Shown one piece after another: positions 23,170-36,412 of a DNA stretch of 64,000 nucleotides (position 1 is the first letter of the stretch; every line of letters begins with the position of its first letter). Below the pieces are notes generated by a model. The model was not told the DNA's origin and did no database searches. It was given only the letters and a program-made list of their open reading frames with translations. A program made the position numbers and the translations under genes. This DNA comes from Tamarix chinensis (taxonomy: Eukaryota > Streptophyta > Magnoliopsida > Caryophyllales > Tamaricaceae), in NCBI GenBank assembly GCA_030549775.1, contig CM060180.1, forward strand, positions 92,154,172-92,218,171, read 5' to 3'.

Positions 23170-23424
23170 CTAAATGCTTTTCCAATGTGCAAGTATCACA
23201 ATTAGATCTAATTTGAGTCTAAAACGGCGCAAATGTGGGAGAACGCACCTTCCTACTTCTCCTCTGGCAGAAAGTTTTAAGCGCAGCAGGGACGAAAAGG
23301 AGAAAACGACGAGGTTAGGTGTCCTTCCAAACAGGAGAGGGTCAGAGGGGGGGGGGGACGGCGACCATATTACCACGATTATTCGATGTATCCGGTTTAT
23401 AAACTCATAAAGTAGAGGTAACAA
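23170..23424. other. GC-rich island of unknown function
   Basis: A compact block is markedly richer in G+C and CpG than its surroundings. Both strands are open for about 78-84 codons, with neither product recognised. The minus strand carries a TATA-like GTTTATAAACC near 23393-23403, followed downstream by a run of 12 C near 23348-23359. It may be a 5' exon or leader of a gene on the minus strand, or a remnant. It lies about 1.0 kb upstream of the GDSL TATA box on the same strand. Confidence 0.35.
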
Positions 23425-23737
23425 TTTGACTGGCCTTATCGGATTAATTTAGATTCTGATTAATTTTGGTTATCTATTATTTTAGATCAGATATGTTTTA
23501 ATATTAATATTTAAGTTATTTAAAATTAATAAATTAATTTCGATCAAGTTATATTGACTTTAACTAGTTTTGAATTTGAATTTATTCGGATAATTCTACA
23601 TTTCTCATTAAATTCATATCATTTTAAACTCATAAAATTTGGATTGTTTTATTATTTAGATAAAATAGGAATAAATTTAGACTATTCTATCTTTCATTCT
23701 TTATAAAATTTGAGTTCAGGTGAAGCCAATTTATAAT
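23425..23737. other. AT-rich flank, no gene seen
   Basis: A degenerate AT-rich stretch lies up to the tail of the antisense LINE. No domain, RNA or clear repeat boundary was recognised. Confidence 0.4.
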
Positions 23738-23989
23738 TTCTTTCTTTTTTTTGGGCATTAAATGAAAGGAGTTGATAAAAAAAATAGACCAAATAAGGTA
23801 AGAAAACAAGATCTCCTATAACTACAATCTTCTTTCATAGCAAACAAAAAGATATCGCGAAGGGTAGTGGGAGGAGACTCAAATATCTGCAAGCCATAAA
23901 CCAAGTCCTGACCAATGTATGATATCCTATCAGCAGCCTAATTTCCTTCCTATAAGCCATGCACGATTCAACAAAACACAAACTTCGCC

Positions 23990-26520
23990 ATAAGAACTTG
24001 GCAGGCTTCAACTATATGTCTCTAAGTATGATGTAGAGGAATCTATTTGTTCACGAGACTAACCGCAATTGAAGAATCATCGCAAATAATCACCTTGGTG
24101 TATCCCTTGGAGTGAGCCTCATGTAATCCATACCAAATGGCCCAAAGTTCTACTTGAAGAATATTTCCATAACCCAAATTTGAGGCAAAACCAAAATGCC
24201 ATTTGAAAGTGTGGTCTCTAGTCACCTCACCAGCTAAAATCATCCTGGGATTATTCCTTGCTGACCCGTCCATATTAATTTTGAGAACCTCCGATGGAGG
24301 GGGATCCCAACCTACTGCTTACCAATGAACTCCTTTCCCCGCATGTTGGACATCTAAAAGAACCTCCCAAGCCTGAATTTCATCCCTAGCAAACTCTCTA
24401 CTCCATCCAGCTGCTCGCTCCGACCAGATGTCTTTACCTTCAAATACATAAGCATTTCACCATTTCCATAAGCTCTAGTAAGCTAAAGAAAAAAACCAAA
24501 GCCCAAGGTGGGTCCAGAGGTTCTATCATTTTGTGCTTTTAAAACTTGAGCAGAACCAATCATGAAAGGATAAAGTGAAAAATTACAGTTGAAGGTGGTC
24601 TAGGACAAGTTTGATCCATATATCCCTATTGTGATCACAGTCCCTCAACACATACAAGATATCCTCCTCAGTGTGCCCACATCAATTGCACGAGGCATAC
24701 TTAGTCATTTGTCTTTTTAACCGATCCACATTGGTAAGAAGTATGTTTTAGCTTACTAACCAATTAAAGGTCTTAATACGTTGGTCTGCAAGTGCCAAAT
24801 TAAATTCCATTTGGGAGACTCGTAAGCATCATCTTGATTCAGCTAGTTATAGGTGGATTTCATAGTAAAAACACCATTAGGGGTATAACCCCAATAGTGA
24901 GCATCATCCCTAGACTCTTATGGGTTAATAAACACCCTAGTGATCTCCATTATGCTTTTATGATGAAGAAGGTGTTGAAAGTCAAGCCAATTCTAGGTAC
25001 CATCTGGTATAAAGTAGTCTCAAACCTTATAATTCTTCTGCTCATCCGGGATTTCCTGAATGGTCACAAACTTTAGGGATGAATTACCAACCCGCCAATC
25101 CTCCCAAAAATGAGCCACCCCTCCTAACTAAATATTCCACTTATTTCCCACCTCCAGCATGCACTAAGCCTTACAAATATTACGCTACAGGCTTGACTTT
25201 GCACAGTGGGAAATCCCATGAATGGGGTGAGAAATGTCACCATATTTTTCATAGAGCAATTTCACCCATAGTTGTTCCTTGTTAGTGAGTACTACCCATG
25301 CCAAATTCATCATGATTGTTTGGTTGGAAACTTTCATAGAATGAAGGCTTAACCCTCCTTTGATCTTAGGTCGACAAAGAGTACTCCAGCTAACAAGGTG
25401 AATCTTCTTTCTGGTTCGAGTACCACCCCACACGAAGTATCTGTTAATTTTATTAAGTTTTGAAGTAACATTCTTAGGCACCCTACTAGTGAACATAGCA
25501 TAGATGGGTATGGTGCTAGTCACTACCTGACATAAGATAAGTCTTCTCGCAAGGGACAACATATTTGGTTGTCAAGAGAAAAGCTGCTTCTAAACCCTAT
25601 CAATAACATAAGCATAAAAACCCCGAGGTATCCTTCCCATATGGAGATTCACCCCAAGATATTTATTAAAAAACTAAACATTTAATTTCCTTCACTACAT
25701 GAGTAGCCACATTCGAAGAAAACAATAAGTAAGATTTACCAGTATTGACCTTTTGATTAGATGCTAAACCAAAAACTTGTAGACTATCTAAAATAATCTC
25801 GATTTGTGAGACAAAAGCATGAGAAAATAAAAGAAAGTCATTGGAAAAGAATAAATGAGAAAATTGTGTTCCTCCTCTAGTAATGCTAATTGGTTTCCAA
25901 AGACCCCTCCCTACAACACAATGAATAAGATGAGAGAGTCTCTCCATACATAGAATGAATATACACGGCAATATGGGATCCCCTTATCTAAATCCTCTAG
26001 AAGGATGGAAAGCCCCAAAAATTTCTCCATTACAAAGAACCCAGATGGAAGGATTCAAAATGCATAACATAATAAGCCGAACAATTTGATACGAAAACCT
26101 CGTGAGAACAAGGGTTTGCTCCATAAACTCCCAAGATAGTTGGTCATAAGCTTTCTCAAGATCTACCTTCACTACCATAATTCCTAACTTACCCTTCTTA
26201 TTCATCATTATGTGGAGAATCTCATGCAGAATAATGATATTGTTACACACTTAACAACCTAGAATAAAGCTATTTTGTTCACACCCAATAAGCTTTGTTA
26301 TCAACGATTTGATTCGGAATGTGAGTGCTTTAGTTATAACTTTGTACGCCACATTACATAAGCTTGTGGGTCTAGAATCACGTAGATAAATAGGAATTTC
26401 TATCTTAGGAATCAAATATGAGATAGTATCGTTCATATTCTTATCAAAATATCTTTTATTAAATGCCTCAGCAACTAGAGAACAAATATCACTACCCACT
26501 ATATGCCAAAATTTCTAATA
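23990..26520 (-). pseudogene. LINE ORF2 C-terminal half: reverse transcriptase, zf-RVT, RNase H
   Basis: RT blocks in order are RPTSLCNVAYKVITKAL (26251-26499), MVVKVDLEKAYDQLSWEFME (25984-26250) and FILCMERLSHLI (25666-25971). The catalytic box there reads FFSNDFLLF where FADD is usual, so an Asp is lost. The thumb region follows (LARRLILCQVV, then INRYFVWGG, 25185-25562). Next is zf-RVT (CxxC, then CGHTEEDILYVLRDC) near 24600-24720. A plant RNase H domain (MDGSARNNP, QVELWAIWYGL, CDDSSIAVSLV) lies at 24043-24273. Several frameshifts inactivate it. In a live LINE this polypeptide primes and copies element RNA at the nicked target. Confidence 0.85.
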
Positions 26521-26799
26521 AAAAACTGGGTTTAGTCCATCCAGGTCAGGGCTCTTTAAGGCTCCCATAGATAATGTGGCCATCCTTACTTCTTCATTGC
26601 CTACAGAAAAAAAAAACCATCTACTCCTCATTCATGATCTAAGAAATTTTTTTAGGTATCATGGGTTGAGTCACCGAACCTTGGTATTCTAAGAACAACT
26701 CAAGGAAGAAAGATCTAGTAGTCTCTAACATATCCTTCTCATCCTGGATCCCAAAACCCACTTCATTTGGAATACACTTTACTCTATTTCTCCTTCTTT

Positions 26800-27920
26800 T
26801 AGACACCATCGTTGTGTGAAAATAATGAGTATTTTTGTCTTAAAGAGTTACAACATTGGTCTTGGATTTTTAAATCCAAAACAACTACTCTTGTGTCAAT
26901 ATCTCATTCAACTCACCCAAGAGTTTACCCTCCAAATTTTCTAGATTTAATTGAAAAAGAGATGGCTTGTCTACTCTACATTCCACTAATTCATGCAAAA
27001 ACTCTTATCTTATGGGCTCTAATCACTCCAAACTCCTGAGCATTCCATCAGGACTTCACTTTATCAATGATATCCCTACCTTGGTTCCATTTATCCTTCA
27101 CCACAGGGGTAATAGATGAGTTTGTCAACCAAGCTACCTCAAACATAAAGCGATTGGTGGGGGGGCAAGCATTAAGCTTAACATTATTAAGCATAAATAA
27201 AAGAGGATGGTGGGACAAATAAGTCCTTGGTAAGTATATCGCCCTAGCTTTAGAAAATAGCAAACTCTAGGAGTTAGTCGCCACTATTCTATCAATACAG
27301 GATCTTTTCTTACATCCTCCTAATTTTTTATTCCACGTAAATTTAGGACCTAAGAAGCCTAGATCTTCCAACAAACAAGTAATAAGATAATTATTAAATG
27401 TTAAACAATGATTAAGTTATCAATGACTATCTCCTCTTCATTTTGAAAGACTCCCTACATCATTGAAATCACCACCTACGATCTAAGGAAGGGATACTTG
27501 ATTCACAAAGCTCATTAAGTCTTCCCACATCTCATCTCTGAGGCCATTTCAGGAGAACCATATATGTTAGAAAATAGAAATTCCTGTCCTGTGGGTAAGG
27601 AGACTCAGGTATAGATGATTTGTGTAGATGATCCAAGAACCCGCACTTTTAATAGATCACCTTTTCAGAAGAGCCAAATACCGAAGAGCCAAATACCACC
27701 ATAGAAACCCCGAGCTTCCACCCTCAAATTTCCTTCAGAACCCAACTCACAGATTGTATCCTCTGCCTTACTCCCACTAATCTTTGTTTCAACCAATACC
27801 ACCGAACATGGTTTATGTTGGTTAACTAGCTAAAAAAATGGTGCAAAAGAGAGCATTACCTGCACCTTTAATGTTCCAGAACATGAACTTCCACTGTGCA
27901 TCAGCAATCATAAAAACAAA
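26800..27920 (-). pseudogene. LINE ORF2 endonuclease (APE type) remnant
   Basis: The minus strand begins near 27895 with WKFMFWNIKGAGNAL, the usual N-terminus of plant LINE endonucleases. A catalytic block reads IVGGDFNDV at about 27459-27482. The final block reads LSHHPLLF at about 27195-27218, where SDHHPL is typical. Stops and frame changes occur between them. In a live element this domain nicks the target DNA. Confidence 0.8.
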
Positions 27921-28005
27921 TTAAACACATAAGGAAGGGTCCGATGGACCCTTGTCCACTCCCTGGCTAATATGTTGTATATCTAACTATTGACCTTGGA
28001 GGCCT

Positions 28006-29143
28006 TTATAGTCTTGATTGGTGTAGATAAAGAAGCATCAAAGTGTGTTGAGAAGACTGGCCACCAGTTAATTTACTTATGGACTTGGAGCTTTCACCCC
28101 CTCCCGATCTATTATTAATGCTAGTTAATGGTTTTTGAGACTTACCCTTGGGTTTCACCCTTTTAACCATAATAGTTCTAGTGGGCACATATCCATCAGA
28201 AGTAAAAGAAACCACCTTAGTATGCACCAGTGTTTTGATTGTATTTTGGTCCTTCTGCGTAAGTTTCTCCTGGCCTAGACGTGAGTTACTCTGTTCCCAG
28301 ATCATAGGATTAACCGGTTGATCCAAAGTTTCCTCCTCAATAAAGGATGTAGTATATCCTTCATGCTTTGATTTCTTCTATAACTCCTGATTGTTCTATT
28401 CTACATTCCATAATGCACTGTGTCTTGAAGTAAACAGGGAATTGACCTTCATAGATCCTTTATTATGCTGATTACTTGCCTGATCCTCCCCCCCCCCAAA
28501 TTACTCTTTAATTGGGTATTCTGAGGAAATTAGTGTCATCCCTTCCTAGTAACTATCATCCACAGTCCATAAGGGTTAGAATCCTCAAACCTACATCCTG
28601 ATCATGCTCTATTATCCGATCGTTCGGATCACCCTACACCTCATGTCCCTTTATAGCCATAGGCCCCTCTAAGTTTTCCAGCAAACAATCAGACTAGAAA
28701 TGCCCAGCTTTACCACACTTAAAGCAAATTTTACCAATGCCCTCGTATTCAATATTATGCAAGGAGTTTCCCAAGTACATCTTAGGTATGAGAGGTTTGT
28801 TTAGATCAATCTCTACTGCTATACGAACAAATTTCCCTCTTGTTCCCACATTAGTTTTAAGGTTGAATTTCACAAACTTACCAACACAGTCACCAATGGA
28901 TTTTATCTTGTCCAAATCACCATAGTAATCCATTAGAACTTCTAGAATTCAAACCCACGCCACAATTATCATGATCGATGTGATAGAAACTCAAAAATCT
29001 AGTGTCCATCTCCTCACTATAAGATAGTGTCCATAGATCATCCAAGGTATGCCACTTAGGTTGTATTCGATTCTTCCATAAATTGTATACCATTGTGCTG
29101 AAGTAAGCTCACATCCACTATGCTTTGCGATTTCATGTTTAAC
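28006..29143 (-). pseudogene. LINE ORF1 (DUF4283 and CCHC zinc knuckle) remnant
   Basis: From right to left, a DUF4283-like segment contains LSGIPWMIYGHYLIVRRW near 29020-29080. Next is a block with KPLIPKMYLGN and an IEYEGIGKICFKCGKAGHF knuckle (28694-28933). A basic, Ser/Thr-rich tail with KRVKPKGKSQKP follows (28006-28326). Stops separate them. ORF1 proteins of this kind bind element RNA. LTR G cuts the N-terminal part at 29143. Confidence 0.8.
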
Positions 29144-29305
29144 TGTAACACCCCTAAAATTCACTACTGAAAAATTTTGTTTTTATTAAAAGATACAGCA
29201 GAAGCAAAGAAAACAAAACTGTGAAATTAGGAGATATTACCACCATACTTATTAAATCATCAATCACCCTTCATATTTGTTACGCTAATCAGATTTCCCA
29301 TTTGG

Positions 29306-29712
29306 TTAGTTAGATAACCAAATTATCCTTCTTCATTATTTTAATTACCAAATTGTCCTTGTCCATTATTATAATTATCAAAATGCCCTTCTCCATTTTT
29401 ATAATTATCAAATTGTCCTTCTACATTATTATAATTACCAAATTACCCTTTTAGTTAGTTAAATTACAAAATTTCCCTTCTCCATTATTATAGTTATCAA
29501 AATTTCCTTCTCCATTATTATAATTACCAAATTACCCTTTCATTTGGTTAAATTACAAAATTACCCTTCTCCATTATTATGATTACCAAATTGCCTTTCT
29601 CCATCATTATAATTACCAACTTACCTTTTTGGTTGGTTAAATTACCGAATTACCCTTCATTATTATAATTACCAAATTACTCTTCTCCATTATTAAATTA
29701 CCATTATTTAGG
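29306..29712 (-). repeat. GGTAATTTGGTAATT array in LTR G
   Basis: About ten degenerate units of 30-45 bp, on the plus strand ATTACCAAATTACCCTTCTCC, are interspersed with ATTATTATAATT. The same array in the opposite orientation occurs in LTR A3 (44690-45240). Confidence 0.8.
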
Positions 29713-30239
29713 CCACACTCTTACATAAGACATATTAATAAAATACTCTTAGGGCCCATAACCACAATATTTATGTAACAATGGCCACATTAATATAACA
29801 TATCATAAATAAGCACTTAACATTTTTATTAACAATACAACTCCTTCCTTAAGTATTATTTCTACACATGATATATAAATTAACATGCTTTCCTTTTTAT
29901 CAATCAATATAAGTAACTAAATACATTATACTAAACAACATTTATCATGCATATAAACATATTAAAACCCTAATGTGCTAGCATATGTTTATTCATATGT
30001 TTAATTAAGGTTTAACATTTACCTTAATTCCCACAAAAATCAAACCTTCCCAGTTAAAGATTTAAACTTTGATTAGCAAAATCAATACCTAAAAATAATA
30101 TCAATAATTATCATATTAGAAATAGGAAAAATCAAAAAGTATAAAACTTTATCAAAACTTCATTAATGATATACTTTATTTAACCATTATTATACCTTAA
30201 AATTATTAACCAAAATAACCAAAGGAAGGAAGCAAATTC

Positions 30240-31485
30240 ATACTACTCATGCAGTGTGAGCTGCATGCAAGCACAAGGAAGGAAGGGGGTTAAAGAGGAT
30301 AGAAGAAAAGGCGGGGGTTGTTTTTAGGTTAGGGTTTTGGGGCTAGAAAAAAGGGAAGGCGGGGGGAGAGTTAGGGCAAGGGATGGGTGTAGGGGTGGAG
30401 TGGGGGTGTAGGTGGTGGTAGTGGTCAGAGATGGATGATTAGAGAAGGAGGCAACGGCAGTAGGGCTGTGAAGGGGGTTGTAGGAGTGATGGAAGATGAG
30501 AAGGAAGGAAAAGGGAGGAGGAAAAGGAGAGGATATAGGGGCTTGTTTCGGCCAAAGGAGGTAGGGTGGTAGGGGATGTTGTAGGGAGTGAGTTGGTGCT
30601 CGAGAGGTAGCGGCAGCGGCAGGATGGCGGTGGACAGAGGAGGAGTAGGGTGGAGGCCGAGAAGGGAGAAAAAGAAGAAAACAGGAAGAAGGGGGCTGCA
30701 GGGGGCTTGAGGGGGTGGCTTGGTGGTGTAAGGTGGTAGTGGGAGGTGGCAGGAGGCGGTGTAGGTGGTTGATAGGGCTATGGCAGCGGTGGTTGAGGCT
30801 ATAGAGCAAAAATAGGGTAAGGGGAAGAAATGGGAGAAAAAAAGGTTAGGAGAAGGAAGAAAGGGCTCAAAATGGGGTAGGATGAAGCAGGAGGGGAAGA
30901 AGAAAAAGAAAAGGGAGAAGAGGGGAGTAGGTGTGGCCAGTCGGGGAAGGTTGTAGGGGGTAGGGGTGTTGGGGTTGTAGGGAGAGGAAAGGGGAAGAAG
31001 AGAAAGAAGAAGGCATGCGTGGCTAGGGGTGCAGGGTTGGTTTGGTAAAAAAAGGGGAAGAAAAGGATAGGGGAGAGAAAGGGAGAGAGGTAGAGTTGTA
31101 GGGAGGCAGGTGGTGGCAGTTGCAGGCGGTGCGGGGTGGCAGGCATGGCGTCGGGGGCATGTTTGGTCGGGGTAGGAGGTAGAAGAAGAAAGAAAGGAAG
31201 AGGGGAGGAAGCAGGTGGGGCGGGGAGAAAAGAAAGAAGGGGTAGCTCGGTTGGTGAGAGAAGGAAGGAAAAGAAAAGAAAAAATTAGGCTGGTCTAGTC
31301 AGGGGGGAGAAAAGGAAGAAGGGTGAGTGGGTTGGATGACATCGCGTGGGAGAGGGAGAAGGAGAGGGGATTGGGCCGGCGACCCAGCATGCAGGGGGAG
31401 GGGCCTAAGGCTTGGCAGTCCGAAGGAGATGAAAAAGGAGAAAGAAGGAAAGGAGAAAAAGGAGAAAAAGGGGAAAATAAGATAA
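30240..31485 (-). repeat. Purine-rich tract of LTR G (pyrimidine-rich on the minus strand)
   Basis: There are about 1.2 kb of strongly G/A-biased plus strand. The minus strand therefore opens Pro/Ser/Thr/His-rich frames (30324-30809, 161 codons; 30799-31146, 115 codons) that have no recognisable domain and are attributed to composition. Confidence 0.75.
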
Positions 31486-31901
31486 AATAAATTATGGAAT
31501 AATAGAATTTAATATTTTTGATAGATAAATATATTTAATAATTTCATTTAATATAATTTAATATATTATTTTAAAAAGGTTAATTTTAGAGAAATATTGG
31601 TTTAGAAAATTATTCAAGTAAAATGAGTATGATAAAATAACAAAATATTTATTTTAATTTATTAAATATCCATATCTAATTTTATATACTCAAAAATCCA
31701 TAAAATAATTAAATTTAATAAATTTAAAAGCTAATTTATCCTAAATAAAAGATATTTATTAAATTATCAATTTTTAAAATTTTAGAGTATTACATTAACC
31801 CTTATGAATCATTCCTCCCTCTAGTTGACTCTAATCCCTCAAATATGTTTGAAACCCCAACAAGCTAATATTATTCTCCAACATCTTCTAGTGTAATTGC
31901 A

Positions 31902-34900
31902 TGTAACACCTCTATTTTTCACTACTAAAAATTGTTGTTTTAAAACATTACTGAAACAAAAATACAAGACAATCTTATAAAAAATGGGGTACTACTGCCA
32001 CATCTAATGCAAGATAGGTACCTCTATGCCTACCTCACATTAGACACAAGGCTAAGTAGCTAGCCAACACAGAACAAAAGAAAACTAGAGTGAGCAAGAA
32101 AATACTTGAAGATTTGAAAGTCAAAGTGCACAATCCAAGGCTATATAAGCCTTAAACAATCTACACAAGGGTACACTAGATGAAAATGTAAACTAGAGGA
32201 AATCCATTATAAAGGAGGATTTCTTAGTCACTCAAGGACCCCAATAAAATATCTGGAAATGACTATGCTCAATAATAGAAATATGCTGAGAAGAGGATGA
32301 GTCACTCATTAGTCATTCTCAAAAAACATGCACCAGACCTCTTGTTGGTGGGATTGAGCAAGGAATTGCAAAAAACAACTCCATCAGTATTTATACATAT
32401 TGAGCAAATCAATCTACCACTATCATGTAGGTCATCGTATAAGACGGACCTACACAACATGCTCATGGTATGACATAATGTACATGCAATACTCCCACTA
32501 TGTCATGCACATAATATCAGACCAAGTCATACAAGACACATTTGGATCCACTGAAATATGCTTAATCATAATCATACCAGCATACAAAGATATATAGATT
32601 ATATCATAAATATCACCTTCTTAAGAAAATATGGTTCACTTATATTACCACACAGTAGTGTTTAGAGTATAGTTTGAAGAGTAATGTGCAATTAGAGATA
32701 CATTAATAACTTTTCAATCGTGGATTCTTATAGTAAATGGATCATGATTATAGTAAAAATAGATTATGTGCTAATCCATGGTAACACACTAGAAATATAG
32801 AATCATACCACAATAGAGCATTCAAGAGGAACATATTGTGGCATGTGTTTACATACACAATAGTAGGTATATCACATTATACATACATAGGAACACATGA
32901 TTGACATAAGTTTTAAGGAAGGTAAATGTGGTTTTACATAAAATATTCATAACTTAAGTGAGGTGTGAGCTCTTAAATACTTATAGAGAAAAACAAGTAT
33001 CACGTCAACAAAATCACCATATCAAGATTGAGCATAAAATAAGATATGGCCAATTAATACCCCTTTTAGTTTAATTGTGGTTATTATTTTGCATTAGGTG
33101 AATATAGAACTCATTTACAAAATTATTGAGCAATAGGTGGGATTATTTTCCATGGTCTCTCAATACCATATAAGTTAAACCAAATAACTAGACATAAAGT
33201 CCCAGCTCATGCCTAAATGAACATAAGTCTAAAGTCCCAGCTCATGCCTAAATGAACATAAGTCTAAGCTCATGCCGAAGTAACTATCCTATGGTCACCA
33301 TACCCTTTACTATTGATATCTCCTAGTAAATGATTATTTTTTATAGTAGGAAAGACACAGGGACATGTTAGGGTCCCAAGATCAACTAGGATCTTGTTCG
33401 AAGACACCTAAAGGTAAAATTTATGATGATAGATTAATCCACTGTAGTTAATCAAGGATCAAATAATCCAAACCTATAATGATACTCGTTTCACTTTAAG
33501 TGATTAATATCTTATTAGATTGGGAAGTCATATCACATAAAATGTCAATGAGTATTGTCCCAAAAATTTACTAGTCTTTTCAATCTAATGCACCCGTATA
33601 AGGTTCTCATACTTTTCAATGATCTCAATAAAGGTATCTTAAAGTGATCATTCCATTTATTAATCAATTATGCTAATGTTGGACTTATATATTTTTTATA
33701 TCAATTATAAATGTCAAATCGACATTCATTTTTCTTTGTGCACAATTCAAGTCTCGGGTCAACTTAAAGCTAATATCAAATCCATAGGTTAGTTACTTAA
33801 CCACAATATTACAATACATTAAAGAATATTCGAAGTTAATTCTTAAGGCTAAAGATGAAGTCTAATTAGAGGTTGATTAGATCCCAATCCTAAATTATGT
33901 TGTTTATCCATTTATCATAATAGCCAAGTGAAGGTCAACTTAAGGCCATTCCATTAATCCTAAGTCATCTAAACTTATAATGTATTACATTTTAAGGCTA
34001 TAATGTAAGTTTGTTAGAAGTCTATTAGTCATCATTATGATTCATTACATAAATACTAGTCGTAGGAAGAATTCATTTTTAGCCATCTAATCATTCACTC
34101 ATTCTATGGTTAAGAGAAAAGCTAAAATATGATGCTAAGGTCAACTTAGTCAAACTAGGATCATTTTCTCATTACTAACTTTAATCCATCAGTTAAACTC
34201 AATTAATCTTGGTAAATTTATAGCTAATAGCATCTTAGGTCATCATCCAAGCATTAAAAACTCAAAATATCACATTCGGGAAGAAATAAGTAAGAAAAGA
34301 AAAGGTAGAAAATAACATTCAATGGGTTTCTAAAAACTAGTCAATGGGCCTTGCTAACTAGTTGATTGATTTCATTGATTAGTTAATTGGTTAGGGTGGT
34401 GACAACCTTCCTAGTGGTGATGAACTAGTAAAATTTTCAACCCCATCGATTAATTGTTCTAAGAAACAATCGATTAGTCTAGTTAAACCAGTCAATGCAT
34501 CTAAACCAAGAATAAGACTATTAAGTTCATAGAGCAAACATTTGATGGGTTGATCCAATCATTCGGATGTTCTAGGAACCAATTGATGGGTTTGCTTAAA
34601 CTAATTGATGGGTTTAACTCGAAACCAAGACCACTAAAATCACAGGCTAACCAATCAATCAGTTGACCCAACTAGTCTACTGTTTAATGAACTAGTTGAT
34701 GGGCTGATCCAACTAGTCGACCAACCTAGGTAAAAATAGCCCATACCAAGCATATCCCACATAAGCTCATTATACAAACTTTTCTCAATTGCATTAAACA
34801 TAAATCATAACTTTTTCATGTTTTTTAATAAGCAAAAACGATATAGTATCATGCAAAACATCAAAATCATGATGAGAACCTCAATTGCATAATAAAATCA

Positions 34901-36412
34901 TGCTTTCATCTTATGAACTTAAATAAAATCAAGGCCTCATATTCTCTCCATGATAGGCCATTATGCAACAATCTATCTATCATATCACACATAGTAATGT
35001 TACTTAAGATGCTCAAAAGATTAAAGGCAATTATGAATTCAAAACCATATTTATGAGACTTGTGCATATAAGACTTCAAGTTAAGCTTGCTACCAACTCT
35101 TAATTTTATCCATCATCAGCCTACTCTATATATTTTTATCATTATAACTCATAATTTTAATAAAAAATAGAACATAAACTTCAATTAATCATACCATTTT
35201 CCATAAAATAGGGAATACAATGATTTTTCTCAAAAGAACTTAGCAAACCCACCAAAGAGAGAAAAATTCTTGGAAAATCCAAACCACTTTACAACATGGG
35301 ATCACCTTTCAAGAAAGCAAGATTAAAACTAAGTAAAAACTTTCAAATCATGCAAATAAGGTATAATAAAATCAAATACCAAGGAGAGTAAATCATAGCA
35401 AACCCATTTTCTCAAGGAGAAAATAGAGAACATAAGAGATGAAAGCTAATCCCTCACTTTTTCCCAATTCTAACCTTGTCTTGCTTAAGATCCAAACAAG
35501 AAGGAGCTAGAAGAGGGATGAGAAGAGGAAAGAAAGATAAAAATCAAAGGAAAAGGAATAAAATATAGCTAGAGAAACTATGAAGAATAATAGGGAATTT
35601 TGGAGGTTAAGGTAGGAGTAGGAAAGTTGAAGGCTTTAACTAGAACTACTGAAGATTTTTTATAGAAAAAAATGGTAATGGGGTTTATAAATTAAGAACC
35701 CAAATCCTATCCCAAAACTAAGATTTAAAATGCACGTTTTAGAGGCTCAAGGGTGCACCTTTTTTACTTTGAGCTCAAATGGTGAAAATGAAATGTTCTA
35801 GGGCACTATGGTTCAAAAATTTTGAATCATAAAAAAGGAATAAAGACAACAATGAGAGGTAATCAAAGTCAAGATCTCTAAGGGTTGTAGGGCTAAATAT
35901 CTTGGTCAGGAATCACATAAAAAAGAGAGAAAAGGAAGAAGAAGATACATTTTTTGAATTTATGAAACTGACTTTAGAGAATTTCCCTCTAAGCATCTAT
36001 TAAAAATAGGTAAAGTAGGTTTAAACATGCTTAAGTGATTTGTAAAATTTATGAATAAGCCACTCAAGCAGAACTATGAAGTTGAAATTTTTTTGGAGAA
36101 AGACTTGTAGTGAAAATCAAGAATGAAGAACAACTAGTTCAGTTGAACTAGTCAACTGGTACCCCAAACTTGTAGATTAGTTCATCAGGTTTAGAAACTT
36201 AAATTTAAGGAACAAACCAGTCTATTAATACCTCCAAACTAGTTGATTGGGTTTTCAATAAAACCAATTATCTTCCAAAATCCAAGCCGAACTTAACCAA
36301 AACTATACCAACTTTAAATACACCTCCAAAATAATATAAAACACATTCATATCACACTCAAATGCATATATTAATACACATTAAAGACCTTAAAATGGTA
36401 GGTATTACAACA
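31902..36412 (-). repeat. 3' LTR of element C (complete, 4511 bp)
   Basis: On the plus strand it begins TGTAACACC and ends TATTACAACA. It aligns with 39504-43195 at both ends (CAAGACAATCTTAT near 31960; GAAAATGAAATGTTCTAGGGC near 35785), but 33740-34800 differs. There the 3' copy carries a cluster of CAACTAGTTGAT-like words at 34330-34740, with more at 36130-36290. A TATA-like TTTATAAACCCC on the minus strand lies near 35680-35692 and is conserved in the other copy. Confidence 0.8.
33196..33265. repeat. Perfect 35-bp tandem duplication in element C LTR
   Basis: Two identical units beginning AAAGTCCCAGCTCATGCC lie at 33196-33230 and 33231-33265. The partner LTR has only a diverged equivalent near 40770-40830. 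Confidence 0.85.

Larger units (their letters stand above)
29144..31794 (-). mobile_element. Solo LTR G inside the LINE
   Basis: On the plus strand it begins TGTAACACCCCTAAAA and ends AGTATTACA. On the minus strand this is a TGTAATACT to GGTGTTACA LTR of 2651 bp. A perfect TTAAC duplication flanks it (29139-29143, 31795-31799), and LINE sequence lies on both sides. No internal region exists, so it is a solo LTR. It contains a GGTAATTTGG array and a purine-rich tract. Confidence 0.85.
23738..31901 (-). mobile_element. L1-type LINE, split by solo LTR G
   Basis: An antisense plant LINE is read right to left: ORF1 (DUF4283 plus CCHC knuckle), endonuclease, reverse transcriptase, zf-RVT and a terminal RNase H. 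The minus strand ends in an A-rich tail (AAAAAAAAGAAAGAAA, about 23738-23752). LTR G interrupts ORF1 at 29144-31794 with a perfect TTAAC duplication. The piece 31800-31901 is assigned to the LINE because it adjoins that duplication; its coding content is unclear. The 5' end is lost where element C begins. All frames carry stops. Confidence 0.8.

Noticed and set aside
30324..31146. Two minus-strand frames of 161 and 115 codons
   Set aside because: Same compositional cause in LTR G; the proteins are low-complexity Pro/Ser/Thr/His and sit inside a solo LTR.
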